DNA of 64,000 nt, from positions 248,001 to 312,000 of the forward strand of contig CAVTTJ010000004.1 in NCBI GenBank assembly GCA_963737575.1, read 5' to 3'. The stretch is from VRUE01 sp963737575. GTDB taxonomy: Bacteria; Actinomycetota; Thermoleophilia; Solirubrobacterales; 70-9. The stretch's first letter is position 1; the number at the start of each line of letters is the position of its first letter. Shown one piece after another: positions 43,503 to 52,265 of this stretch. The notes under the pieces are model-generated. The model was not told where the DNA came from and made no database searches. It worked only from the letters and a program-made list of their open reading frames with translations. Made by a program: the position numbers and the translations under genes.

Positions 43503-44144
43503 GTGACACCCAGAAAGCTCGGGCCGGCCGAGCGACCCAACCTGGGCGAGCCGTCCACCCCCCGTCCCGCGGCCTCCGTGGTGCTTCTTCGCGGCGGCGG
43601 CAGGCACTCAGATCGCGGCCTCGAGGTTCTCCTCCTCAAGCGGACCGAGGAGGCGAAGTTCATGCCGGGGGTATGGGTCTTCCCGGGGGGTGCGGTCGAC
43701 CCCGAGGACGGGAACGGCGAGGACGGCCACCGCGCCTGCGCGGCCCGCGAGCTCGCCGAGGAGGCCGGGATCGAGCTGGCAGACGGCGCCGAGCTGGTGC
43801 TGTTCTCGCGCTGGGTCACGCCCGAGGTCATCTCGCGGCGCTTCGATGCCTGGTTCTTCCTCGCCCTCGCCCCCGCCCACTCGCCGCCCGAGCCCGACGG
43901 CGTCGAGACGACTGAGGCGGGCTGGTTCGCCCCGGCGGCCGCCCTCGAGGGGCAGGCCGCGGGAGAGATGGCGCTCGCCTTCCCGACGATCTCCCAGCTC
44001 CAGACACTGGCGCCGTTCGAGACCGCCTCCGGAGCGCTCGACGCCCACCGCGATCGCGGCGTCGAACCGATCCTTCCCAAGGTGATCGGCACCCAGGAGG
44101 CACACCGGGTGGTGCTTCCCGGGGACCCCGACTACCCGACCTGA
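43503..44144 (+). CDS. Nudix hydrolase (NUDT7/NUDT19-like)
   Basis: A 213-residue Nudix protein. The box is GGAVDPEDG...CAARELAEEAGIEL, i.e. G..RExxEExG with a lengthened middle; FMPGVWVFPGG precedes it. The length and the downstream WVTPEVISRRFDAWFFLAL block resemble NUDT19-type CoA/acyl-CoA diphosphatases, which would fit the acyl-CoA theme; this is inference. GTG 43503 follows TAGGGT by 6 nt. Confidence 0.88.
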   Translation: MTPRKLGPAERPNLGEPSTPRPAASVVLLRGGGRHSDRGLEVLLLKRTEEAKFMPGVWVFPGGAVDPEDGNGEDGHRACAARELAEEAGIELADGAELVLFSRWVTPEVISRRFDAWFFLALAPAHSPPEPDGVETTEAGWFAPAAALEGQAAGEMALAFPTISQLQTLAPFETASGALDAHRDRGVEPILPKVIGTQEAHRVVLPGDPDYPT

Positions 44145-44231
44145 GCCACCTCCGCCGGCGCCGTGGCCTCGGCGCGGGCGGGAATCCCACGACCTCCACA
44201 CCAGGCCGCCCGCGAACCGTTCGGGGAACCG

Positions 44232-44249
44232 GAGGTCACGAGTGACCTC
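44232..44249. repeat. Inverted repeat in Nudix/hypothetical intergenic region
   Basis: GAGGTCAC-GA-GTGACCTC is a perfect 8-bp inverted repeat with a 2-nt spacer, in the 139-nt gap between convergent stops (44144 and 44284). A second palindrome CGGGCTAGCCCG (44280-44291) contains the stop of the minus gene. Together they probably end transcription on both strands; a regulator site is less likely between 3' ends. Confidence 0.45.
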
Positions 44250-44283
44250 GACCGGCTCGCCGCCGCCTCGCCCGAGCCCCGGG

Positions 44284-44955
44284 CTAGCCCGCCGGGAACG
44301 GCTCGAGGCCCGCGTGCCAGGGGCCCGGCGGGTATGTGTGGATCCCGCTCTCGTCCATCTCGCTCTGGAGGCGGCGGAAGAGCTGGCCGGCATTTTTCAG
44401 CGCCTCCTTGAGCTCCGCCTCGGTGCGCTCGCGAAGCCGCCACATGAACCACAGCTGGCGGTCGTTTATCCCGAAGTCGATCTCACCGGTCATCGTCGTC
44501 GCCCAGGCGAGGAAGCCGGGGCCGAACAGCTCCCGCAGCGCGACCGGGTCGTACTCCTTGGGGACGGTTGCCAGGTAGCGCTTGTTGAAGTCGAGCGACT
44601 CGAACTCGACCTTGCGGGTGAAGCGCTGGGTGACCACCTCGTGGCCCTCGATCGACTCGACGTTGAAAGCGGGCACCACCTGCGCCAGATCGGGCATGTG
44701 GGCCTTGGCGAGGAGAGCGCCGGGCAGGACCGCCTTGCTGAACAGCCCGCCGGACTCGCGCTCGTCAGCGTCGCACGAGGAGCCCCAGAAGCCCTCTGAG
44801 AGCTGCCCAGTCAGACGATTTGTCCCCCCGACGCACAGCGCCACGGGGCCGTCCTTGGGATTGATTCCGCCGACGGGCTCGTAGGTGAGGCCGTTGCGCC
44901 CGCCATAGCGGCTGACGAGCGCCGCCCATTCCTCCGCTTCGCCCTTCGCGCTCAC
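44284..44955 (-). CDS. Conserved hypothetical protein
   Basis: A 223-residue soluble-looking protein of mixed alpha/beta composition with no signal peptide. Landmarks: YEPVGGINPKDGPVALCVGG, WGSSCDADE, FESLDFNKRYLATVPKEYDP, and an amphipathic helix MWRLRERTEAELKEALKNAG near the end. Similar proteins lie beside LemA genes in other genomes as I recall, but I cannot name the family. GTG 44955 has TAGGAT 7 nt upstream. It diverges from lemA. Confidence 0.6.
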   Translation of the reverse strand: MSAKGEAEEWAALVSRYGGRNGLTYEPVGGINPKDGPVALCVGGTNRLTGQLSEGFWGSSCDADERESGGLFSKAVLPGALLAKAHMPDLAQVVPAFNVESIEGHEVVTQRFTRKVEFESLDFNKRYLATVPKEYDPVALRELFGPGFLAWATTMTGEIDFGINDRQLWFMWRLRERTEAELKEALKNAGQLFRRLQSEMDESGIHTYPPGPWHAGLEPFPAG

Positions 44956-44983
44956 CGGATCGATCCTATTTCCGCCGGCCGGC

Positions 44984-45011
44984 TTGCCGCGGAGCGGTCA
45001 GGAAGTAGGAT
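44984..45011 (+). promoter_or_regulatory. Promoter of lemA
   Basis: TTGCCG (44984-44989) - 16 nt - TAGGAT (45006-45011), ending 7 nt before ATG 45019. This fits a housekeeping-sigma promoter firing a leaderless message and argues against ATG 45010, which overlaps the -10 box. Confidence 0.5.
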
Positions 45012-45018
45012 GGGGCCC

Positions 45019-45582
45019 ATGCTCATCGCAATCATCGTGGTCGTCGCGATCATCGTCATCGCGGTCCTCTACTTCATCGGCAAGCGCAACTCGATCATCG
45101 CCTCGCGCAACCGGGTCGACGAGTCGTGGAGCGGGATCGACGTCCAGCTGAAACGACGGCACGACCTCGTCCCGAACCTCGTCGAGACCGTCAAAGGCTA
45201 TGCCTCCCACGAGAGCGAGGTCTTCGAGAAGGCGACCAAAGCCCGGGCCGAGGCGATGTCGGCGCGCGGAGTCGGCGACACGGCCAAAGCCGAGAACCAG
45301 CTGACCGGGGCGCTGACCGACCTCCGCGCGGTGGCGGAGAACTACCCCACACTGCGGGCCACCGAGAACTTCCAGCAGCTCAGCCGCAACCTCTCCGAGC
45401 TCGAGGACGAAATCCAGGCCTCACGCCGGATCTACAACTCCAACGTGCAGTCCTACAACACCGAGATCCAGCAGTTTCCCGGCTCGATCATCGCCAACCA
45501 GAGCGGGTTCACGGCGCGCGAGTACTTCGAGATCGACGACGCCGAGCGCGAGCCGGTCTCGGTCAGCTTCGACAAAAGCTGA
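45019..45582 (+). CDS. lemA: LemA family protein
   Basis: A 187-residue LemA: a single N-terminal transmembrane helix (LIAIIVVVAIIVIAVLYFIG) then a long helical bundle beginning NRVDESWSGIDVQLKRRHDL with VETVKGYASHE and ending FTAREYFEIDD. It is a membrane-anchored protein of unclear role, often near proteases or stress genes. The start is ATG 45019 because ATG 45010 overlaps the TAGGAT promoter box. Confidence 0.92.
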   Translation: MLIAIIVVVAIIVIAVLYFIGKRNSIIASRNRVDESWSGIDVQLKRRHDLVPNLVETVKGYASHESEVFEKATKARAEAMSARGVGDTAKAENQLTGALTDLRAVAENYPTLRATENFQQLSRNLSELEDEIQASRRIYNSNVQSYNTEIQQFPGSIIANQSGFTAREYFEIDDAEREPVSVSFDKS

Positions 45583-45600
45583 GTCCCGTAAGCTTTGGGC

Positions 45601-45792
45601 ATGTCGGCGACGGCTGAAGCGACCCTCTGGATTTGCGAGAGCTGTGGGTTCATCTACGACCCCAAGCACGGCGATCCGGACGGCGGAATTCCACCCGGAA
45701 CCCCCTTCGAGGACATTCCCAAGGACTGGTTCTGCCCGGTCTGCGGAGCGCGGACGAGCGAGTTCCGCCCACTGGAGCCCGACGAGGTCTAG
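45601..45792 (+). CDS. Rubredoxin
   Basis: A 63-residue rubredoxin: WICESCGFIYDPKHGDP and DWFCPVCGARTSEF give the two CxxC pairs that bind one iron. It shuttles single electrons in the cytosol. ATG 45601 is 6 nt after TAAGCT. The GMC oxidase follows 30 nt downstream, and superoxide dismutase lies beyond it; an electron-transfer partnership is inferred. Confidence 0.95.
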   Translation: MSATAEATLWICESCGFIYDPKHGDPDGGIPPGTPFEDIPKDWFCPVCGARTSEFRPLEPDEV

Positions 45793-45822
45793 CAGCCAGA
45801 GCACTCGCGACGGACGCGAACC

Positions 45823-47499
45823 ATGAATCACGATGTCGATTGGCTGGTGGTCGGCTCGGGCTTCGGCGGCTCGGTCGCTGCCCTGAGGCTGGCCGAAAAG
45901 GGCTACTCGGTGACCGTGCTCGAGTGCGGCAGTCGGTTCCGCGACGAGGATTTCGCCGAGTCCAGCCTGCGTGAGCCGCGCCGCTACTTCTGGGCGCCCC
46001 GACTGGGGATGCGCGGCGTCCTCCGGCTCACCTTCTTCAAGGACGTGCTGGTCGTGTCCGGCAGCGGCGTCGGCGGCGGCAGCCTCGGCTACGCGAACAC
46101 GCTCTACCGGGCACGGCCCGCCTTCTTCGAGGACCCGCAGTGGGCCGGCCTCGGGGAGTGGGAGACCGAGCTGGAGCCCCACTACGAGACCGCGGAGCGG
46201 ATGCTCGGCGTCACCGAGTACGAGGGGATGGGACCGGCCGACCGCCTGCTGAAGGAATACGGGGAGGAGATCGGGGTCGGCGACACCTTCCGCAACACCC
46301 GCGTCGGCGTCTTCTTCGACGAGCCGGGGCGCCAGGTCCCCGACCCCTACTTCGAAGGCGAGGGACCGGCGCGGACCGGCTGCATGCGATGCGGCAGCTG
46401 CATGGTCGGCTGCCGCCATGGCGCGAAGAACACGCTGGTCAAGAACTACCTCTGGTTCGCCGAGAGGCTCGGGGTCGAGATCCGGCCCGAACGCCAGGTG
46501 ACGGAGATCGCTCCACTCGGCGCGGTCGACGGCTCCGACGGATACCGCGTCACAAGCGAGCGCTCGGGGGCGTGGGTGCGACGAGGCCGCAGGACGATCA
46601 CGGCGCGCGGCGTCGTCATCGCCGCCGGCGCCCTCGGCACAAACAACCTCCTCGCCAACTGCCGCCACTCGGGTGCCCTGCCCCGCCTCTCGGCGCGGAT
46701 CGGCGACGTCGTCCGCACCAACTCCGAGTCGATCCAATCCGTGACCGCGCGCGACGACGAGCGCGACTTCAGCCGCTCGGTGGCGATCACCTCCAGCATC
46801 TACCCCGACCCCGACACCCACATCGAGGTCGTCACCTACGGTGAGGCGGGAGATGCGATGAGCGGCACCTTCACGGCGATGGCGGGGCCCGGCACCCGCC
46901 TGACGAGGCCGCTGAAGTGGGCCGCCGCGATGCTGCGACACCCGTGGCAGGCGCTGCGAATGCGGATCCCCTACCGCTGGTCGCGGCGGACCGTGATCCT
47001 GCTCGTGATGCAGACCGTCGACGCCGCCATGCACCTGCGGCCGCGGCGCAAGCTCCTCGGCCGCGGGGTCCGCCTGCAGACCGAGCAGGACCCCGACCGC
47101 CCCAACCCGATCTACCTCCCGGCGGCCGCGGCGGCGGCGCGCTGGTTCGCGGGGCGGACCGGCGGGATTGCCCAGAGCGCGATCACCGAGTCGATCCAGA
47201 ACGTCCCGACGACGGCCCACATCCTCGGCGGCGCGGTGATCGGCGCCGACGCCGAGAGCGGCGTCGTCGACTCCGGCAACCGCGTCTTCGGCTACGAGAA
47301 CCTGCTGGTGACCGACGGCGCCTCGATCCCCGCCAACCCCGGCGTCAACCCGAGCCTGACGATCACCGCCAAGGCCGAGCACGCGCTGTCGCTGGTGCCG
47401 GTCAAGGACGGGGCCGAGCCGCGCAGCCTGCCTGCGGCCGCGCGGCCCGCCGCCGCCGCCGCCGGCGCGACCTATTCCGCGAAGCGTTCGGCCACGTAG
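45823..47499 (+). CDS. GMC-type FAD oxidoreductase (cholesterol-oxidase-like)
   Basis: A 558-residue flavoprotein: WLVVGSGFGGSVAALRLAEK binds FAD, GSGVGGGSLGYANTLYRA follows, TGCMRCGSCMVGCRHGAKNT is a cysteine-dense block, and HILGGAVIGADAESGVVDSG with NPGVNPSLTITAKAEHAL ends the FAD fold. Cholesterol-oxidase-type relatives share the cysteine block. It may oxidise a sterol or another alcohol. ATG 45823. The C-terminal Ala-rich tail overlaps the sod 3' end by 28 nt. Confidence 0.88.
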   Translation: MNHDVDWLVVGSGFGGSVAALRLAEKGYSVTVLECGSRFRDEDFAESSLREPRRYFWAPRLGMRGVLRLTFFKDVLVVSGSGVGGGSLGYANTLYRARPAFFEDPQWAGLGEWETELEPHYETAERMLGVTEYEGMGPADRLLKEYGEEIGVGDTFRNTRVGVFFDEPGRQVPDPYFEGEGPARTGCMRCGSCMVGCRHGAKNTLVKNYLWFAERLGVEIRPERQVTEIAPLGAVDGSDGYRVTSERSGAWVRRGRRTITARGVVIAAGALGTNNLLANCRHSGALPRLSARIGDVVRTNSESIQSVTARDDERDFSRSVAITSSIYPDPDTHIEVVTYGEAGDAMSGTFTAMAGPGTRLTRPLKWAAAMLRHPWQALRMRIPYRWSRRTVILLVMQTVDAAMHLRPRRKLLGRGVRLQTEQDPDRPNPIYLPAAAAAARWFAGRTGGIAQSAITESIQNVPTTAHILGGAVIGADAESGVVDSGNRVFGYENLLVTDGASIPANPGVNPSLTITAKAEHALSLVPVKDGAEPRSLPAAARPAAAAAGATYSAKRSAT

Positions 47500-48071
47500 T
47501 CCCAGTTGACGACGTTCCAGAAGGCGTCGATGTAGTCGGGCCGTTTGTTCTGGTACTTGAGGTAGTAGGCGTGCTCCCAGACATCGCAGCCGAGCAGCGG
47601 GTTGCTGCCATCGGAGACGGGCGAGTCCTGGTTCGGGGTCGAGACCACCGCGAGGCCGGAGCCGTCCCGTACCAGCCAGGCCCAGCCGGACCCGAAGCGA
47701 GCGATGCCGGCCCCTTTGAACTCCTCCTTGAAGGAGTCGAAGGACCCGAACGTCTCGTCGATCGCCGCGGCCAGGTCGCCGCCCGGCTCGCCGCCGCCGT
47801 CGGGGCTCATCATCTGCCAGAAGAGGGTGTGGTTGAAATGGCCGCCGGCGTTGTTACGGACCGGGCCCTGCTTGTCTCCGGGGAGACTCGAGAGGTTGCG
47901 GAGGACGTCCTCGACTTCGCGATCGGCCCACTCCGTGCCCTCGAGGGCGGCATTCGCTTTGTCGACGTAGGCCTGGTGGTGTTTGTCGTGATGGACGCGC
48001 ATCGTCGCCTCGTCGATGTGGGGCTCGAGGGCGTCGTAGGCGTAGGGCAAGTCGGGAACGGAGAAAGCCAT
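47472..48071 (-). CDS. sodA: Superoxide dismutase (Fe/Mn)
   Basis: A 199-residue Fe/Mn SOD: LPYAYDALEPHIDEATMRVH supplies the first metal histidine, NNAGGHFNHTLFW the second, and DVWEHAYYLKYQNKRPDYI the Asp and final His. It removes superoxide in the cytosol. ATG 48071 has GAGGAG 6 nt upstream. Sits next to the stress-sigma gene on the other strand. Confidence 0.96.
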   Translation of the reverse strand: MAFSVPDLPYAYDALEPHIDEATMRVHHDKHHQAYVDKANAALEGTEWADREVEDVLRNLSSLPGDKQGPVRNNAGGHFNHTLFWQMMSPDGGGEPGGDLAAAIDETFGSFDSFKEEFKGAGIARFGSGWAWLVRDGSGLAVVSTPNQDSPVSDGSNPLLGCDVWEHAYYLKYQNKRPDYIDAFWNVVNWDYVAERFAE

Positions 48072-48125
48072 CTGGAACTCCTCTTGATCGGATTTCGGGG
48101 GTTGCGCCGCAGCCTAACCTGCCCG

Positions 48126-48151
48126 GTTTGCCGGCGGCTCCGTACGGGTAC
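48126..48151 (+). promoter_or_regulatory. SigB-type promoter of the sigma factor gene
   Basis: GTTT (48126-48129), 16 nt, GGGTAC (48146-48151). The same pattern precedes the anti-sigma gene and, with one -35 change, the gene at 59895. Group 3 stress sigma factors recognise GTTT-N14-17-GGGTA, so the sigma gene is probably autoregulated. It lies 83 nt before ATG 48235. Confidence 0.7.
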
Positions 48152-48234
48152 CCGCCGATCGAGCGGGATTACTACGGTTGGGGTTACCGCTGCACGGCCG
48201 AGCGAGGCTCCAGGGCGGCGTTTGGAGCACACCC

Positions 48235-49048
48235 ATGGCTGCACAGCACCACACAGACGATCCCGGCGCACCGGGCCCTGGGCCCGACGAGGGCCTTGCC
48301 AGCGAACGCGAGCTCTGGCGCCGCTTCGCCAACAATCGCGACCAGACGGCCCGCGAGGAGCTCGTGCGCCGCAACATGGCTTTTGCGAAACGCCTCGCGC
48401 TCCGCTACCGCGGCGCCAGCGAGTCCCTCGACGACCTCCTCCAGGTTGCCAACATCGGGCTCCTCAACGCGGTCGATCGCTTCGATCCCGATCGCGGGAT
48501 TCCGTTCACGGCGTTCGCCTCCCCGACGATCCTCGGCGAGCTGAAACGCCACTTCCGCGACAGGGTCTGGACCGTGCGCGTGCCGCGCGGCCTCCACGAC
48601 CGAATGGCCGACGTCGACAAAGCGATCACCGAGCTGACCAAGGAGCTGCAGCACTCGCCGTCCGTGGCCCAGATCGCCGATCGCCTGGAGCTGGACCAGA
48701 ACGACGTGCTCGAGGTCCTCGAGGCCAACCACAACCGCCGGCCCCTGTCGCTCGACCGGCCCGCGGGGGGCGATGACGCAGAGGAAGCGGCGCCGTCGGA
48801 GTGGATCGGAAGCGAGGACGAGGGGTTCGAGCTGGTCGAGGGCCGAATCGCTCTCGACGCGGCCCTCCCCTACCTGGACGAGCGGGAGCGGCTGGTGCTG
48901 CGGATGCGATTCGTCGACGACATGACCCAGTCTCAGATCGCCGAGAAGATCGGCCACTCGCAGATGCACGTCTCGCGGATCCTACGCCGCGCTCTGATGC
49001 GGATCCGCGAGCAGATCAAGGAGCAGGAGCAGCCAGCAGCGAAGCTGA
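48235..49048 (+). CDS. SigB/F/G-type stress RNA polymerase sigma factor, 3' end disturbed
   Basis: A sigma-70 family group 3 factor of ~270 residues. Region 2 is LDDLLQVANIGLLNAVDRFD and PFTAFASPTILGELKRHFRD; region 3 SPSVAQIADRLEL; region 4 LDERERLVLRMRF with QSQIAEKIGHSQMHVSRIL as the -35 HTH. The frame as sequenced runs on to 49674 across the anti-sigma antisense. One extra base between 49019 and 49045 would put TGA 49046-49048 in frame, giving a normal length, and at the same time repair the anti-sigma gene. ATG 48235 has GGAG upstream. Confidence 0.9.
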
Positions 49049-49865
49049 TCAGCAGGTACTCGCCGTCGCTGCGGCCCTCGACCCTGAGCTCGTCGATCAG
49101 CGCCTCGATCGACCCGCCCATCTCCGGCAGGCGGAGGTCCTCGCGGATCTGCTCGGCGGCCCCGGCCTCCATCGGCCCGAGTCGAAGCCGGATCCCGGCC
49201 TCGACGTCGTCGAGCCCGAGCCTGACCCGGCCGCCGGTGAACCGCAACGGTGCCGCGGCGGCAATCGCGTCGGTGACAAGGACCGCATCCGACATACGGT
49301 CGACGGATAGGTCGCGGCGAGCGGCGAGCGCGCCGACGATGCTGGCGAGCACCGGGGCGAGCAGCTCGGGGCGGTCGGCGAGCACCTCGGTGCGCGGCGA
49401 GGGGACCGGCTTGATCTCGACCGAGTCGGCCACACCTTCGGTGCCGCCGCCGCGCAGCGGCACCCGCATCGAGACTTCGGTTCCGCGGTCGAGCCCGCCG
49501 GAGATCGCAAAACTGCTCGACAGTGCTGCGATCAGCGAGAGCCCCAGACGCAGGCTGGGCTGGTCGACGTCGGCCTGGGGGCGGATGCCGCGGCCCTGGT
49601 CGCGGACGATGACCGTCAGCCCTTCGGAATCGGGGTTGGCCTCGACGGTGAGCGGGCCCGGCTCCCCGGCGTAGGCGTGAGCGACGACGTTCATGCAGGC
49701 CTCGGTGACGACCGTCTTCAGATCGGCGATGCCCGCTTCGTCCATCCCGATCTCCTCGGCCAGCCCGGCGAGGGCGTGCCGGACCACAGCAACGTTCTCC
49801 GCTTTTGCCGGAAGCATCATCTGAAGCCCCCTGGGCTGTTCGCTGATAGTCGAGGTTTCGGCCAT
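49018..49865 (-). CDS. Anti-sigma factor kinase (RsbW-like) with second degenerate domain
   Basis: Residues ~15-130 are a HATPase_c anti-sigma kinase: N-box TEACMNVVAHAY, G1 VRDQGRGIRP, G2 RLGLSLIAAL. It binds the sigma factor and phosphorylates the STAS antagonist. Residues ~150-275 look like a second, degenerate anti-sigma domain (SVDRMSDAVLVTDAIAAAA) with no G boxes. As sequenced the frame runs to 48933; a single base removed in 49019-49045 gives TGA 49018-49016. ATG 49865; SigB-type promoter 68 nt upstream. Confidence 0.88.
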
Positions 49866-49932
49866 ACCGCAATCCCCGCTGGGGAAACTTCCCCGGGGTG
49901 TCGAGCTTATCCGCCCGGCTCTCGCCCACGAG

Positions 49933-49958
49933 GTACCCACACGCCGTGCCTGGCAAAC
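49933..49958 (-). promoter_or_regulatory. SigB-type promoter of the anti-sigma gene
   Basis: On the minus strand GTTT (49958-49955), 16 nt, GGGTAC (49938-49933), 67 nt upstream of ATG 49865. It mirrors the promoter at 48126 and indicates that the sigma factor drives its own inhibitor, a standard homeostatic loop. Both sites share the extended -35 GTTTGCC. Confidence 0.7.
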
Positions 49959-49968
49959 TTAAGGGCCC

Positions 49969-49996
49969 TTGAGCGCCGGCCTCCCTGCGCTAGGAT
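49969..49996 (+). promoter_or_regulatory. Promoter of STAS antagonist gene
   Basis: TTGAGC - 16 nt - TAGGAT with the -10 box ending 6 nt before GTG 50003; a housekeeping-type promoter for a leaderless mRNA. Confidence 0.5.
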
Positions 49997-50002
49997 CGGC
50001 GC

Positions 50003-50392
50003 GTGAATCCGGTGCCATTCGAGGTGCAGGCGGAGGAGCTGGAGGACGGGATTCGTGCGTTCACCGTGCGCGGTGAGCTCGACATGAATACCGCTCCCGA
50101 GCTCGAGGACTCCCTGGCGGGGGTCGTGACGAGCGAGGGCGCACAGGTCGTGATCGACCTGACCGAGTGCGACTTCATCGACTCGACCGGCATCGCCCTG
50201 ATCGTGCGCTCATGGCAGCGGCTCGACAGCGGCGGCGCCAGCGGCGGGGGCGGCCGGCTCGTCCTCTGCTGCATCAACACCCAGGTGCTGCGCCTGCTGC
50301 GGATCACCGGGGTCGAGTCCTCGATCTCGGTCCACGAGCAGCGTGACTCCGCGCTCGCGGAGCTGCGGGGCGCCGCGCCCGCCGGCACCTAG
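50003..50392 (+). CDS. Anti-sigma factor antagonist (STAS, RsbV-like)
   Basis: A 129-residue STAS protein. FTVRGELDMNTAPELEDSL opens the fold and CDFIDSTGIALIVRSW holds the phosphorylatable serine (DST). Unphosphorylated, it captures the anti-sigma kinase and frees sigma. GTG 50003. Its TAG overlaps the stop of the convergent SnoaL gene in CTAG (50389-50392). Confidence 0.93.
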   Translation: MNPVPFEVQAEELEDGIRAFTVRGELDMNTAPELEDSLAGVVTSEGAQVVIDLTECDFIDSTGIALIVRSWQRLDSGGASGGGGRLVLCCINTQVLRLLRITGVESSISVHEQRDSALAELRGAAPAGT

Positions 50393-50799
50393 ACGATCGT
50401 CAGCTGCGCGAACCGCTCCTCGGCCGCAGAGGGGTCGGGGAAAACTTCGCCGCGGACGAAGCGGCCGTCGTGGACGCCCCAGATCCAGGCGGCGGGCATG
50501 TCGCGGATGCCGAGCTCCCTGCTGCGCACATAGACCCGGCCTCGAACAAGGAGCTGGTCGCCGTTCTGCTCCACCCGGCTCGGGGTCACCAACAGCTCTT
50601 CCCAGACCTGGGCCGCGTCGGCGAGGTATTCGCGCAGTCCCTCGCGCCCGACGTAGGGGGCCTCGCGCCCCACCGCGCCGGCAGTTTCGTAGGGAAAGAA
50701 CTCCATCCCCTCGTCGCAGACCTCGACGATCCCCTCGGGGTCGCGGCGGTTGAACGCGTTGTAGAGGCGCTCAACCAGTTCCATGTGGGCATCAACCAT
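50389..50799 (-). CDS. SnoaL-like (NTF2-fold) protein
   Basis: A 136-residue NTF2-like protein: MELVERLYNAFNRRDPEGIV, EFFPYET, YVGREGLREYLADAAQVWEE and strands ending GVHDGRFVRGEVFPD. Its start overlaps the phosphatase stop by 8 nt, so it is translated with the SpoIIE-type phosphatase. The role in the stress module is unknown; it could sense a small molecule. Confidence 0.8.
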   Translation of the reverse strand: MVDAHMELVERLYNAFNRRDPEGIVEVCDEGMEFFPYETAGAVGREAPYVGREGLREYLADAAQVWEELLVTPSRVEQNGDQLLVRGRVYVRSRELGIRDMPAAWIWGVHDGRFVRGEVFPDPSAAEERFAQLTIV

Positions 50800-52194
50800 T
50801 GGCCACCTCGAGGTTGGGGACGTCCCGCCGTTTTTTCGAGCCTACCTCGGCGTCGGGGGCGAGCACGAGCACCGCGACGTCGTCGTCCATCGTTCCCTCG
50901 GTGAACGACTGCAGCGAGCCTTCGACCCGCTGCAGGACCTGTGACGGGTCGCCCGCGCCGCGCAGCTCGGATCGCAGCCGATCCTCGCCGAAGCGCTCGC
51001 TCGGTCCCTGCGCCTCGATGACCCCGTCGGTGACGACCACCAACTGCTGGCCGGGCTCGAGCGAGCAATGGGCGACCGACCAGCGGGCATCCGCGAAGGC
51101 CCCGAGGACGGGGTCGGCGCCACAGACCTCCGCCACCCGCTCGCCGTCGATCAGCAACGGCAACGGATGGCCGGCGACGGCGAGCCGGACCGGCCGGGTG
51201 GGGTCCTCGCTCAGCGTCATGGCGACGACGCTGCAGAGCGACGAGTCGCCACGGGCGAAGAGGGTCCGGTTGAGCGTCTCCAGCGCCCTGACGGGGTCGC
51301 CGGTGAGCGAGGCGGCGGTGCGCAGGGTGTAGCGGGCGACGGCCGTAAGCGAGGCGGCACGGGCGCCGCGGCCGGTAACGTCCCCGATGGCGAGCATCCA
51401 GCCGTCGGCGACGCGGAAGACGTCGTAGAAATCGCCCCCGACCTCGTTCTCGGAGCCCGCCGGCCGGTACATCGCCGCCAGCGACCAGCCGGGGATGTCG
51501 GGCAGGGGCGGCGGCAGCAGCCCGCGTTGGAGGGTTTCGGCGATCTCCGCCCGCGCCCGCTCGGCCGCCTCAAGGTCGGCGAACAGGCCGCAGTTGTCGA
51601 GCGCCAGAGCTACCCGGCCGGAGAGGACCCAGGCGAAATGGGCGTCCTTGCGGCGGTAGCTGCGGCCGGACCAGCCGACGGCGAGCGTGAGGGCGCCGGT
51701 GACCTTTCCGCGGGCGTTGAGGGCGACGGTGATCGCCGAGCGGCTTCTGAGGCTCCGCAAGAACTCCAGATCCTCGAGCCCGTCGGCGAGGCCCTCGAGG
51801 TCGCTGTCCGTCATCCGCTCGTAGAACCGGGGCGTGAGGGAGTTGCGTCGTCACCCTCGATCATCCGCTCCGGGATCGAGGGCCGGCGAGCCGCCAGGCC
51901 CTCCGCGGCCCCGGGGGCGGCACCGGGGGATACCCGCAGCCCGGCCCGCCGGACCTCCCCGTCCTGATCGATCAGGTCGATCATGCAGAAGTCCGCGAAC
52001 TCGGGGACGAGGATGTCGCAGATCGCCGCGATCGTGTCCTCGAGCGAGCCGCCGGCGTCGGAGACCGCAGCCGTTTCGCTCAGGATCCGGTAACGGCGCC
52101 GGGCCTCACGCTCACGGCTGAACAGCACCCACAGAGTCGCGACGAGCGCGACGAGCGCGAGTACCACCGCAACCGTCTCCACGATTCCCCCCAA
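50792..52194 (-). CDS. Membrane GAF-SpoIIE (PP2C) phosphatase, frame broken in GAF domain
   Basis: N-terminal TM helix (VVLALVALVATLWVLF), a GAF domain (~35-200) and a PP2C/SpoIIE domain: LLPPPLPDIPGWSLAAMYRP, NEVGGDFYDVF and IGDVTGRGARAASLTAVARY (metal aspartates). It dephosphorylates the STAS antagonist, turning the stress sigma on. In this sequence the gene is two frames: 52194-51811 and, through ATGA, 51814-50792. The split falls inside the GAF domain, and 1403 nt is 3n+2, so one base is missing near 51820-51830. Start TTG 52194 or GTG 52182. Confidence 0.87.
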
Positions 52195-52265
52195 GCTTCA
52201 CGACCTCGCCTTCGGCATCGATCCTACTTAAAACACAGTATGACCGATGCCGACCAGATGTCCAG

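Noticed and set aside
51811..51814. ATGA overlap read as two separate genes for GAF and phosphatase
   Set aside because: The junction cuts a single GAF domain in the middle, so a one-base error in one gene is more likely than two proteins.
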